This document shows, piece after piece, positions 8,803 to 17,611 of a stretch of DNA of 64,000 bases. The stretch is from Flavobacteriaceae bacterium (GTDB taxonomy: Bacteria > Bacteroidota > Bacteroidia > Flavobacteriales > Flavobacteriaceae): contig PALG01000026.1 of NCBI GenBank assembly GCA_002707025.1, positions 1 to 64,000 on the forward strand. Direction: 5' to 3'. How positions within the stretch are numbered: position 1 is the first letter of the stretch; each line of letters opens with the position of its first letter. The position numbers and the translations under genes were made by a program. Below the pieces are notes generated by a model that searched no databases, had not been told where the DNA came from, and was given only the letters and a program-made list of their open reading frames with translations.

Positions 8803-10083
8803 CTATTCTTTCTCTTTTGTTTCTGAAGAAGATTGCTCCATCACTTTATCCCCAGATTTCAAAGTTTTAGTAACGGTGTTGTAGGGACCAATGATGACGG
8901 TTTCCCCTTCAGAAAGACCTGAGGTGATTTCAATGTTACTATCGTCTTGAATTCCTGTTTTCACAACTCTCAGTTTTGCTACTTCCCCCTCCTTCACAAA
9001 AACACATTCAAACTTTTCGTCGGTTTCTGAAGTTACTTTTTGAGTGTTAAATTTTTTGGTGCTACTGGTATCCGTTTTTATAACAACAGCACTAATAGGG
9101 ACTCCAATTACATTTTCTTCTTTTTCAGTAATAATATCCACAGTGGCAGTCATCCCTGGGCGAAAAGGAGAAAAACTTTCGGGCTTTCCTTCGGTAAGAT
9201 CGGTGTAAGATTCTGGTAAAATTCTAACTTTTACTTTAAAGTTTGTAACCTGATCTGCAGACAAAGCGGTTTCAGCAGAATTTGCGATTTCCGTAACAAT
9301 TCCTTTAAATTCCCTCTTTAAATAGGCATCCACCTCGACAATTGTCGAATCCCCTATCTGAACTTTTACGATATCATTTTCATTTACATCTACTTCTACT
9401 TCCATATTCGACAAATTGGCCACACGAACAATTTCTGTCCCAGCCATTTGTGCAGTTCCTACAACCCTTTCCCCTAATTCTACCGAAAGTTTGGAAATAG
9501 TTCCGGACATTGGTGCGTAAATAGAAGTTCGGGTTAGGTTATCCCTGGTTTGCTTTACATTGGCAGCAGCACTTTGCACACTATAATAAGCAGACTCCCT
9601 ATTGGCTTGTGCCATTTCATAATCTGCAACGGTACGATCCCATTCACTTTTGGAAATAACACCTTTGTCGAAGAGGGTCTTGTTACGGTTGTAATTTAGT
9701 TCGGCATTTTTAAGGGAGGCCTCTGTTTGCGCTAATTGTGCCCTTGCATTTTGAAGTCCGGCTTGCGCCTGACTTAATGCGGATTGTATTAAATCGGGGT
9801 TGATTTTAACCAACAAGTCTCCTTTTTCAACCTGCTGCCCTTCCTTGATGGGAAGTTCAATAATTTCGCCTGATACTTCCGAGGAAAGCATCACTTCAAC
9901 TTCCGGTTGAATTTTCCCGGTAGCCGCAACCGTTTCCGTTATATCAATTGGAGTTATTTGAGAGACTTCTACCTCTTTTTGGTTACCAGTCTTTCCAAAC
10001 CAGCCCATTTTTTTTCCTGCGATAAGCAGCACAATAAATAAGGCAAGGCCAATTAAAATCCAGGTTAGTGTCTTTTTTTTCAT
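8803..10083 (-). CDS. Efflux periplasmic adaptor protein (HlyD/MacA type), second adaptor
   Basis: The 426-residue protein has one N-terminal transmembrane helix (about 6-25), a barrel-sandwich lipoyl-like domain split around a coiled-coil hairpin (about 100-190, rich in Ala, Gln and Asn), then beta-barrel and membrane-proximal domains. LSSEVSGEIIELPIKEGQQVEKGDLL is the lipoyl half-motif region. This is the membrane-fusion (adaptor) protein of a tripartite pump, bridging inner-membrane permease and TolC in the periplasm. It follows the TolC gene by 6 bases and precedes tsaB. A distinct adaptor gene lies upstream at 11613. The C-terminus is a short charged Ser/Glu/Lys tail. Confidence 0.86.
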   Translation of the reverse strand: MKKKTLTWILIGLALFIVLLIAGKKMGWFGKTGNQKEVEVSQITPIDITETVAATGKIQPEVEVMLSSEVSGEIIELPIKEGQQVEKGDLLVKINPDLIQSALSQAQAGLQNARAQLAQTEASLKNAELNYNRNKTLFDKGVISKSEWDRTVADYEMAQANRESAYYSVQSAAANVKQTRDNLTRTSIYAPMSGTISKLSVELGERVVGTAQMAGTEIVRVANLSNMEVEVDVNENDIVKVQIGDSTIVEVDAYLKREFKGIVTEIANSAETALSADQVTNFKVKVRILPESYTDLTEGKPESFSPFRPGMTATVDIITEKEENVIGVPISAVVIKTDTSSTKKFNTQKVTSETDEKFECVFVKEGEVAKLRVVKTGIQDDSNIEITSGLSEGETVIIGPYNTVTKTLKSGDKVMEQSSSETKEKE

Positions 10084-10089
10084 GGTTAG

Positions 10090-11535
10090 TTAAAACTTAA
10101 GTTCCGTTGCAGGAATCCCAAAATACAACTCTAATACCTTTAATTTAAATATATAGTCATATTTCGCTCTGTTAGCTTCAATTCGTGCATTATCGTACCG
10201 AGCCTTAGACTGGCTAAAATCAAAAGCATTCGTTAACCCTACATCGTATCGATCTTTTGCATATTCATAAGCTAATTCTTGAGATTCCAAAGCTTTCTGT
10301 GCTGCTTCATAAGATTTATAGGACCCCTTGGCATCAACATAGGCTTGATAGACGGTCGATTCCAAGTCTAATTTTGCCTGCTCTAATTGATATTTTGTCC
10401 TTTCAAGATTAACTTTACTCCTTTTAACGTTACTCCTTGTAGAAAATCCATTGAAAATAGGAATGTTTAATTGTAATCCATATCCTATACCATCATTTTG
10501 ATATAATTGATCGATAAAAGGATCGGCACCAACTTCCCTAGTAATGGTATTGGGAAACTCTCCTACTACCGTTTGGCCTGTTTCTTCAACAAAGCCAATA
10601 GGCTGCACTAAAGTAGGGTTATCGGGGTCTACAAACTGTTGAAAGGAAGTTACGTCTGTATACCGTGTATCATACCCAAAAAATGCTGACAAGGTAGGAA
10701 GATAAGCCCCCCTTGCAATTTGCAAATCCTTTTCTGCCAATTCTACACTTTTTTCAGCGATTTTTATTTCTGAACGATTTTCTTTGGCAGAATCAATAAT
10801 TTCTGAAATTCCTTTTGCAGAAATCCCTTCATCAATGATTTCATATCCTTCATCTTCTATATCAAAATTCTCATAATCCTTTATAAGTAGTAATTGGGCA
10901 AGGCTAATTAATGAAATTTGAACCGTATTTTCGGTGACGGCAATATTTTGCTTTTCCGAAGCGTCGGTCGCCTGAATTTCAAGCAAATCACCTTTAGGAA
11001 GCACTCCAGCATCCACTAAATCCTGAGTACGAGTAATCTGTTCTTGAGTAACTTGGTTTTGAGCCTTTAAAACTTCCAAATTTGCTTTATTAGTCAATAC
11101 TTGTAAATACGCATTGGCTACGAATAGTGAAATATCATCCTTCATTTTATCCAAACGATATTGACTGGATAACTTATTGAGCTCGGCTCTTTGTACTTGC
11201 CTAAAATTTCTGAGACCGTCGAAAAGCGTATACCCTACATTAATTCTTCCCGTAACCGATAAAAAGGTAGTTGTGGAAGCATTGTTGGTAATTGGGTTAA
11301 AGTTAAGACCTGTATTTTGGGAAATACTGGAAGAAGCGTTTACACTAGGCATAAAATTACCAATGGCTGCAAGTTTATCGGCATCGGCAACTTCTAAGTC
11401 TAATTCGCTTTGCTTCACAGAAATATTATTCTCTAGCGCATATTCCACACATTCCCGTAACGTCCACTTTTTTTCTTGGGCTTCAGAAACCAGGTTCCAG
11501 GAGATGGCGATAAGGAAAAAGAAGATTTTCTTCAT
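10090..11535 (-). CDS. TolC-family outer membrane efflux protein
   Basis: Starting at the ATG at 11535 the protein has 481 residues, with a signal peptide ending VSEAQ. An in-frame ATG at 11607 would put 24 extra, unlikely residues before the signal. The WTLRECVEYALENN opening and two repeats of long alpha-helical hairpins, with QAKLDLESTVYQAYVDAKGSY in the second repeat, are typical of outer membrane efflux proteins that form trimeric channels across the outer membrane and periplasm. It lies between two adaptor genes in the efflux operon, so it is the likely exit duct for the ABC pump. Confidence 0.88.
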   Translation of the reverse strand: MKKIFFFLIAISWNLVSEAQEKKWTLRECVEYALENNISVKQSELDLEVADADKLAAIGNFMPSVNASSSISQNTGLNFNPITNNASTTTFLSVTGRINVGYTLFDGLRNFRQVQRAELNKLSSQYRLDKMKDDISLFVANAYLQVLTNKANLEVLKAQNQVTQEQITRTQDLVDAGVLPKGDLLEIQATDASEKQNIAVTENTVQISLISLAQLLLIKDYENFDIEDEGYEIIDEGISAKGISEIIDSAKENRSEIKIAEKSVELAEKDLQIARGAYLPTLSAFFGYDTRYTDVTSFQQFVDPDNPTLVQPIGFVEETGQTVVGEFPNTITREVGADPFIDQLYQNDGIGYGLQLNIPIFNGFSTRSNVKRSKVNLERTKYQLEQAKLDLESTVYQAYVDAKGSYKSYEAAQKALESQELAYEYAKDRYDVGLTNAFDFSQSKARYDNARIEANRAKYDYIFKLKVLELYFGIPATELKF

Positions 11536-11612
11536 AATGATTGTTGTTGACAGATTGGTCTTTGGATTGATGAAAGTGTTACAAATATCGTAAAAATTAC
11601 TAGGCAAAAGAA

Positions 11613-12767
11613 TTAAAATCCTTGAGGTTTAGATACTTGGTTCCAAACTTTGATCTTATCATCTTTAGATATTCCGTTAAGAACCTGAACGTTAATCCCA
11701 TCGCTAATTCCCAACTCTACCTCACGACGCTCAAACTCTTGATCTCCTATTTGCACTTCCACAAACGGTTGTTGCGTTTTTGCGTCATACTGAACCAAGG
11801 CTTCACTTATAGCCAAAACGCTATCGGCCCTAGCTAAAATAATAGAGGCATTTGCGCTTAAACCAGCCCTAATGAAGGTTGTAGTATCGATATTCCTTAA
11901 ACTTCCCTTTATTTCAAATTGAATCGCTCCATTTTCTTCAACTCCTTTTGGGGCTATATAATCCAAAACGGCATCAAACTTTTCATTTTCAATAGCTCCT
12001 ACGGTAATTTCCAAAGGAAGATCTTCTTTTATTTTCCCTACCTCACTTTCATCCACTTTCCCTTCAAAAATCATCTTATTAACATCGGCAAGTGTCGCAA
12101 TAGTAGTTCCGTCATTAAAATTATTGGCTTCAATTACTTGATTTCCAACTTTTACAGGAACATCAAGCACCATTCCTGAAACGGTTGCCCGAATTTCGGT
12201 ATTGGCAGCCGTTCCTAAACCACTGGTAGTTCCGGTTTTTACAATTTCAAAAGTTTGTCGAGCTCCTTGAAGATTCACTTTTTCCTGATTGAAACGTTGC
12301 AATGCTTGATTGTAGGTAAGCTGCGCATTGTCAAACTCGTTTGCGGAAATCACTCCTTTATCAAAGAGTTCTTTTTGCCTGTTGTAAATATTCTTTTGGT
12401 TTTCTAGAGCCAAACGTGCCGTTTCCACTTGAGTTTGGGCGCTATTGATACTATTCCTAGCCGAATTCAATGAATTTACATTGGGCACCACCTTTACCTT
12501 TGCAATAAGATCTCCCGCTTGTACCTGATCCCCTGCTTCCACAAAAATCTCATCGATGATTCCAGAAATATTGGGTTTAATCAATACTTCTTCTTTTGGC
12601 ACAATACTTCCAGTGGCTACCGTCTTTTTCACTATATTTTGCTGCGAAGGTGCTTCCGAAGTATACACTACAGGATCCTCTGCATTCTTTGCCCAAAGCC
12701 AATACATGGCGCCACCAAATAATACTACAATGGCTACAAGCGTAATAATAGTTCCAGTTTTTTTCAT
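11613..12767 (-). CDS. Efflux periplasmic adaptor protein (MacA type), first adaptor
   Basis: The 384-residue protein has an N-terminal membrane helix (about 7-25), a lipoyl-like half-motif (VLIKPNISGIIDEIFVEAGD near residue 62), a coiled-coil region (about 100-165), and beta-barrel domains. It is homologous in layout to the adaptor at 8803-10083 but not close in sequence and shorter. It lies 35 bases downstream of the permease genes, so it is the more likely MacA-equivalent partner of the ABC permeases, linking them to TolC. Substrate is not visible from sequence. Confidence 0.86.
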   Translation of the reverse strand: MKKTGTIITLVAIVVLFGGAMYWLWAKNAEDPVVYTSEAPSQQNIVKKTVATGSIVPKEEVLIKPNISGIIDEIFVEAGDQVQAGDLIAKVKVVPNVNSLNSARNSINSAQTQVETARLALENQKNIYNRQKELFDKGVISANEFDNAQLTYNQALQRFNQEKVNLQGARQTFEIVKTGTTSGLGTAANTEIRATVSGMVLDVPVKVGNQVIEANNFNDGTTIATLADVNKMIFEGKVDESEVGKIKEDLPLEITVGAIENEKFDAVLDYIAPKGVEENGAIQFEIKGSLRNIDTTTFIRAGLSANASIILARADSVLAISEALVQYDAKTQQPFVEVQIGDQEFERREVELGISDGINVQVLNGISKDDKIKVWNQVSKPQGF

Positions 12768-12802
12768 GCTATTCTATTCTTTTATTCTTTTTTGATTGAT
12801 TT

Positions 12803-14077
12803 CTATTCGGTTCTTAAAGCATCTACAGGCTTAACCCTTATGGCGGTTTGCGCAGGGATTAACCCTGCTAATAAGCCTGAGACAATTAATATAATAAGGG
12901 CCACAACCACTACTCCTATGTTCACGGAAGGATTTAAAAACATCATTTCACTAGTGTCCATTCCGGCCATTAGGTAATTAACCAACATCAAGACACCCGA
13001 AGCCAAGACAATTCCAGCCATTCCAGAAATGATGGTTAAGAAAATGGATTCCAATAAAATTTGGGTCCGGATACTCCAAGGTGTAGCTCCTAAAGCTCTA
13101 CGGATGCCTATTTCCTTAGTACGCTCTTTAACGACAATAAGCATAATGTTACTGATCCCAATAATTCCAGAGAGCAATACTAGGATACCTACAAAATAAG
13201 CGACAAAATTGAGCGCCACAAAGAGTCCATTAATCCTTCTATATTCCTCCCAAAGGTCAAAATTTCCTACAGCCCGATCATCTTCTGGGTGAATATTATG
13301 ACGTTTTTTTACAACATCGAACACCTGACTTTTCAAGTTGGTAATGGAGTGTCCATCTTGAGCGGTAATAGCCATCCAACCTACCCTATCGGCCATATTA
13401 AAAGCTTGGGAAAAAGAGGTGAAAGGCACATAGATTTCTTTTTGTGCTTCTTCTTCATCCCCTCCTCCATTACTCTTCTTTTTATACGTTCCGATGACCA
13501 TAAAATTGACACCATTGATCTTGATGTAACTTCCTATCACTTCTTCCCCTGGATCATAGAGTCCTATCTGGACACTTTCACCTATGACCGCAACTTTCCG
13601 CTTCTCGTCAATATCTGAATAATTCAAAAAGCGGCCTTGGGTAATATCCATAGGCTGCTGTTCGATAATTTCTGGGTAATCCCCATACACGTTATAAGCA
13701 CCGGTTTTTAGCCCACGTACTACATTATTCGCACCACGGAAACCACCTAACTGATTTCTTGGAGAAACAAATCGAAGATTGGGTACATTCTGTTTAATGG
13801 CTTCTACGTCTCCAATTTTAAAATTATATCTTCTACCCTTTGGCATTCCTTTGTAAGGTTTGGAGACCGTTTGTGTCCACATGAACATGGAATTTGTTGC
13901 CATTCCATCGAACCCCTGTTTTACACCATTTTCCAAGCCCTTTCCAGCAGCCAAGAGGATGACCAGGATAAAAATACCCCAAAGCACTCCAAAAGCTGTA
14001 AGCACTGTTCTAAACCAATTAGAGCTTAACGCCTCAATAATTTCTGACCAACTATCCCTACTGAAAATTTTACTCAT
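12803..14077 (-). CDS. ABC transporter permease, MacB/FtsX type (second)
   Basis: The 424-residue protein has a first transmembrane helix at about 22-45, a large periplasmic MacB-PCD domain (about 50-270), and three C-terminal helices within the FtsX domain (about 290-415). The KERTKEIGIRRALGATPWSI segment is the FtsX coupling motif. Such permeases work by mechanotransmission, pushing substrates from the periplasm through TolC. The start overlaps the end of the preceding permease gene by 8 bases, so translation is likely coupled. The two permeases probably form a heterodimer on the single ATPase encoded upstream (inference). Confidence 0.88.
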   Translation of the reverse strand: MSKIFSRDSWSEIIEALSSNWFRTVLTAFGVLWGIFILVILLAAGKGLENGVKQGFDGMATNSMFMWTQTVSKPYKGMPKGRRYNFKIGDVEAIKQNVPNLRFVSPRNQLGGFRGANNVVRGLKTGAYNVYGDYPEIIEQQPMDITQGRFLNYSDIDEKRKVAVIGESVQIGLYDPGEEVIGSYIKINGVNFMVIGTYKKKSNGGGDEEEAQKEIYVPFTSFSQAFNMADRVGWMAITAQDGHSITNLKSQVFDVVKKRHNIHPEDDRAVGNFDLWEEYRRINGLFVALNFVAYFVGILVLLSGIIGISNIMLIVVKERTKEIGIRRALGATPWSIRTQILLESIFLTIISGMAGIVLASGVLMLVNYLMAGMDTSEMMFLNPSVNIGVVVVALIILIVSGLLAGLIPAQTAIRVKPVDALRTE

Positions 14078-15314
14078 CTCTTAAGGCTACTATGGGTTTT
14101 ATATTGGAAGCGCGGTAGGCTGGAAAAAAGCCTGCAATAGCTCCTGCTAAAATTAGAATAAAAACTGTGGTAATAGCTACCTGAAAGTTTACGGAAGGGT
14201 TTTTAATAAAATCGGTTTCAATGGCGGGGCCTACGACTTCCAATAAAAGTAAGCTTAAGATAAGCCCTACAAAACCCGCAATAGCTGTTACAAAAATGGA
14301 CTCGTGTAAAATCATCCCAATAATAGAAAGAGGTTGTGCTCCAATGGCTTTCCGAATGCCTATCTCTTTGGTGCGTTCCTTAACGATAATAAGCATGATA
14401 TTACTAACCCCTACCACACCCGCAATGATAGTACATATACCGACGCCCCAAAAGAAATAGCGAATCATGGCCATAAGATCGTAGAACCGCTTGGCGTTCT
14501 CAAGGGAATTATTAATGTGAATGGCGTTTTCATCCTGAGGAGCTACAGTATGGCGGGTTTTAAGATCGTTTTCTAACTGTGCCGAAAAAGCTTCAGACAT
14601 GGCCACGGCTTCCTCAAAACTGTTTTGAGGTTCTAGGGTAAAGGCCATAGAACGTAAGTCGGTTCCAGCATTATAAATACGTTGAGCGGTAGTAAGCGGA
14701 ATGAAAATTCGGGTTTCTTCTCGTTCCCCGCCTGGATCGGTATAAATCCCTACTACTTTAAATTTGATTCCGGATATTTCGATATATTCTCCAAGCGCCT
14801 TCTTTCCTTTAAAAAGATCTAAATTAACACGATTTCCAAGGATTGCCACTTTTTCGTAATTCTCTAAATCCTTCTGGTTAATATAGCGCCCGGCTGTTAA
14901 CGTCTCATTTTCTAGGAACTGATAATCGCCGCGAACACCTTCAATGCGGTAACTACCACTCTCTTTTCCATAAGTAGCCAATTGCCCCCACATACTGTAG
15001 ACTCCTGATTTATACTCTAACCGATCTTGGTTTTTTGCTTCTGCTAGGTTGTAATCCTGCATATCCATTTGGATCCTTCGGCCCGGATTTAATCCTTTGT
15101 ATTCCACAGAAGTTACTCCTGCCCAAACACTAATTCTGTTAGCGGCATCTTGCTCAAATTCTTGGGCAATTCCGTTTTGCATCCCTTGACCAATTGCCAA
15201 TAAAATAACCAGAATGAAAATTCCTGAGGCTACCGATAATCCCGTAAGAAAAGTTCGTAATTTATTTTTACGAATGGTTTCAAATATCTCTTGCCAACGT
15301 TCTAAATTAAGCAT
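14070..15314 (-). CDS. ABC transporter permease, MacB/FtsX type (first)
   Basis: The 414-residue protein has the same layout as its downstream neighbour: an N-terminal helix (about 17-40), a periplasmic MacB-PCD domain, and three C-terminal helices with KERTKEIGIRKAIGAQPLSI as the FtsX coupling segment. It overlaps the ATPase gene by 8 bases at its start and the next permease by 8 bases at its end. The two permeases are clearly paralogous but diverged, consistent with a heterodimeric MacB-like exporter in the inner membrane. Confidence 0.88.
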   Translation of the reverse strand: MLNLERWQEIFETIRKNKLRTFLTGLSVASGIFILVILLAIGQGMQNGIAQEFEQDAANRISVWAGVTSVEYKGLNPGRRIQMDMQDYNLAEAKNQDRLEYKSGVYSMWGQLATYGKESGSYRIEGVRGDYQFLENETLTAGRYINQKDLENYEKVAILGNRVNLDLFKGKKALGEYIEISGIKFKVVGIYTDPGGEREETRIFIPLTTAQRIYNAGTDLRSMAFTLEPQNSFEEAVAMSEAFSAQLENDLKTRHTVAPQDENAIHINNSLENAKRFYDLMAMIRYFFWGVGICTIIAGVVGVSNIMLIIVKERTKEIGIRKAIGAQPLSIIGMILHESIFVTAIAGFVGLILSLLLLEVVGPAIETDFIKNPSVNFQVAITTVFILILAGAIAGFFPAYRASNIKPIVALRDE

Positions 15315-16029
15315 GGGCCGTCTGTTTTTCTTTTGCTTCCTTTGCTCTCACTTGGGTAACGCTCGAATCATCGATAATCAACCCATCCTTTAAGTGAACA
15401 ATCCTCTTACACATATGTGCAATATCATCTTCGTGGGTAACCACCAGTATGGTTTTTCCTTCGTCATTAATTCCCTGAATAAGCTCCATCACTTCATAAG
15501 AGGTTTTGGTATCCAAGGCTCCAGTTGGCTCATCAGCCAAAAGAACTTTGGGGTCACTCGCCAAAGCCCTTGCAATGGCCACTCGCTGTTTTTGTCCTCC
15601 AGAGAGTTCATTAGGTAAGTGATCTGCCCATTGCTTTAAACCAACTTTTTCTAGATAGTGCATGGCTTTATCGGTACGCTCTGCCCTAGCCACTCCTTGG
15701 TAGTATAAAGGCATCGCAACATTATCCAAAGCCGACTTATAATTGATAAGGTTGAAAGATTGGAAAATAAATCCTAAGAACTGATTCCTATATTTTGCAG
15801 CGATACGTTCATTTAAATTCTTAATAATCTTTCCATCCAAAGTATAAGTTCCTTCATCCGCTTCATCTAGCATTCCCAAAATATTGAGTAAAGTAGATTT
15901 TCCAGAGCCTGAAGACCCCATAATCGCCACCATTTCCCCCTCAGAAACTGTAAAATCTATCCCTTTTAATACATGGAGGGAATTTGTTCCCATTTGGTAA
16001 GACTTATGTAAATTTTCAATCGATATCAT
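15307..16029 (-). CDS. ABC transporter ATP-binding protein (MacB/LolD type)
   Basis: The 240-residue ATPase has a Walker [10 protein letters not shown] (residues 38-46), a signature LSGGQKQR (near 143), and Walker B VLLADEP followed by TGALD and the H-loop TH. It belongs to the MacB/LolD/FtsE group that powers FtsX-type permeases from the cytoplasmic side. It is the first gene of the efflux operon, followed by both permeases, an adaptor, TolC, a second adaptor and tsaB. A 21-base perfect dyad lies 18 bases upstream of its start and may be an operator. Confidence 0.9.
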   Translation of the reverse strand: MISIENLHKSYQMGTNSLHVLKGIDFTVSEGEMVAIMGSSGSGKSTLLNILGMLDEADEGTYTLDGKIIKNLNERIAAKYRNQFLGFIFQSFNLINYKSALDNVAMPLYYQGVARAERTDKAMHYLEKVGLKQWADHLPNELSGGQKQRVAIARALASDPKVLLADEPTGALDTKTSYEVMELIQGINDEGKTILVVTHEDDIAHMCKRIVHLKDGLIIDDSSVTQVRAKEAKEKQTAHA

Positions 16030-16046
16030 ATACGTAATGTGTAGAT

Positions 16047-16067
16047 TACAAAGTAAATACCTTTGTA
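16047..16067. promoter_or_regulatory. Candidate operator dyad upstream of the efflux operon
   Basis: TACAAAG (16047-16053), a 7-base spacer and CTTTGTA (16061-16067) form a perfect inverted repeat 18 bases upstream of the ATPase start at 16029. A second small dyad GTAAT-N6-ATTAC lies at 16034-16049. Position and symmetry suit a dimeric repressor or activator, but no regulator gene adjoins. Confidence 0.5.
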
Positions 16068-16166
16068 TTCTTAAAATGTGAAATTCTTGTTAAGACTTGC
16101 GGAAAATGGTTAGCTAAGTCCCTTATAAGACTGAAAAGAAATTAAATTGTTACACATGATTTGAAA

Positions 16167-16397
16167 TTAAGCTGCTTCTTGCTTCGCTTTCTTTCTCATT
16201 TTATAAATGAAATACCCCACTCCACCTATGAGAAGGTAGGGAAAAACCATTAAATAAACAATTCCATTATTAATCCCCTTGGCAGCACCACCGCCATCTT
16301 CACTTTCCAGAACGGCACGGCACATGGCGCATTGTGCTTCGGAGGGGAGCACCCAGACAATCAGTAGTATTAAGAAGATGTATTTTAATTTTATCAT
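16167..16397 (-). CDS. Small secreted/membrane protein with a CAMC motif
   Basis: The 76-residue protein has a signal-like hydrophobic N-terminus (1-21), then a short exposed part with CAMC (Cys23 and Cys26 region), a Gly-rich linker, and a C-terminal transmembrane helix (about 47-66) with a Lys-rich tail. The ATG at 16397 overlaps the stop of the DUF420 gene (ATGA), indicating coupled translation; an upstream ATG at 16457 is rejected. I do not know a named family. Its place next to SCO and oxidase genes and its paired cysteines suggest a role in oxidase copper or disulfide handling (inference). Confidence 0.65.
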   Translation of the reverse strand: MIKLKYIFLILLIVWVLPSEAQCAMCRAVLESEDGGGAAKGINNGIVYLMVFPYLLIGGVGYFIYKMRKKAKQEAA

Positions 16398-16921
16398 GCG
16401 TAATAAGGTGAAATCATAATGTATACAATGACTCCTGTAACTGCTACATACAACCAAATGGGAAAAGTGATCTTAGCTATTTTCTTATGCTGCGGAAATT
16501 TTCCAAGACTTGCTCTCACATACGTAACTAAGACAAATGGAACTACTGTAATTGAAAGAATAATGTGAGACACCAGAATCGCATAATAAACATACTTTAG
16601 AAATCCCTCTCCTCCATAAGGAGTAGGATCGGAAGTCATATGGTAAGCCACATACATCACTAGAAAAAGTAAGGATAACACAATGCATATTTTCATAAAA
16701 ATTTCATGAAAAAAACGATCTCCTTTTTTAATTCGGATGACGGCTAAAATTAATAGTATTGCTGTAGCAGCATTAATCCCTGCATAAATAGGAGGCAAAA
16801 AGTCCAACGGCTCCACGTTGGGAATACGTACCCGAAACAACACCGCTACCGCTACCGGAATCGCGATGGACAATATCCAAGTCCAAATTCTATAACGATT
16901 CTCTAATTTTGTATTTTCCAT
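16394..16921 (-). CDS. DUF420 membrane protein, oxidase-associated
   Basis: The 175-residue protein has five predicted transmembrane helices and matches the DUF420 family, which is often encoded with cytochrome c oxidase genes. Conserved His residues include YVAYHMTSD and LVSHIILS. The exact role is not established; a part in assembly of the oxidase is likely from context (inference). The start overlaps the SCO stop codon by one base (TAATG) and the stop overlaps the CAMC protein start by four bases, so the three genes are translated as a tight unit. Confidence 0.78.
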   Translation of the reverse strand: MENTKLENRYRIWTWILSIAIPVAVAVLFRVRIPNVEPLDFLPPIYAGINAATAILLILAVIRIKKGDRFFHEIFMKICIVLSLLFLVMYVAYHMTSDPTPYGGEGFLKYVYYAILVSHIILSITVVPFVLVTYVRASLGKFPQHKKIAKITFPIWLYVAVTGVIVYIMISPYYA

Positions 16922-17610
16922 TAATTTTTCAGTAATTTTTGTATGTCCTCTATAAGCATCTTGATCGTCTCTTCTTCCAAACCATCGTAATAAATGATGG
17001 GGTTTCCATTTACATCTTTACGTGAACGGATATTCCCTTCGGAATCAATCAAGGCAAAAAACCCTGAATGCTCAAAACCACCTTCCACTTCTGAAGCTTC
17101 CCCAACATAAAGATTGAACCCTTCGTTGGCAAGTTTGTAAATCTCCTCTTGTTCACCCGTAAGTAAGTTCCAATTTGGGTGGGTCATTTCGTATTTTTGA
17201 GCATACTCTTTCAAAACCGAAGGAGTGTCGTATATAGGATTGATCGTAAACGAAGCGATTCCAAAATTATTTTCCCCTAAAAACTCTTTCTCTATCTTCC
17301 CCATATTCTGATTCATTACGGGACAAATAGAAGGACAAGTAGTAAAAAAGAATTCGGCTACATAAACTTTCCCTAAATAGTTTTGATTTGTAATGGTATC
17401 ACTATCCTGATTTATAAATTTAAATGAAGGTACTTTGCCTATGGTGACCAAAACCTCCTCATTGGATTTTTTTCTTTCCAAGTGATGCCGGTCGTCATCG
17501 ACTATGGTATTGTTAGAGATACGGCTAATGATTTTAGGAATAAATAAAATTCCAAAAACCAAAATTATAAAAGAGATGCCTATATAGGAATAATTGTTTT
17601 TTTTACGCAT
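16921..17610 (-). CDS. SCO1/SenC family copper chaperone
   Basis: The 229-residue protein has one N-terminal membrane helix (about 9-28) and a periplasmic thioredoxin-fold domain with the copper-binding TCPSICP motif (Cys92, Cys96) and a distal EHSGFF histidine (near 184). SCO proteins reduce or deliver copper to the CuA site of cytochrome oxidase subunit II. A second, SCO-like gene lacking these cysteines is one base upstream, and DUF420 and CAMC genes follow. Subunit II, the expected client, is encoded at 42749-43813 in this window. Confidence 0.9.
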   Translation of the reverse strand: MRKKNNYSYIGISFIILVFGILFIPKIISRISNNTIVDDDRHHLERKKSNEEVLVTIGKVPSFKFINQDSDTITNQNYLGKVYVAEFFFTTCPSICPVMNQNMGKIEKEFLGENNFGIASFTINPIYDTPSVLKEYAQKYEMTHPNWNLLTGEQEEIYKLANEGFNLYVGEASEVEGGFEHSGFFALIDSEGNIRSRKDVNGNPIIYYDGLEEETIKMLIEDIQKLLKN

Positions 17611-17611
17611 G

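Noticed and set aside
11536-11607. Upstream ATG at 11607 as the TolC start
   Set aside because: It would put 24 residues before a clear signal peptide starting at 11535.
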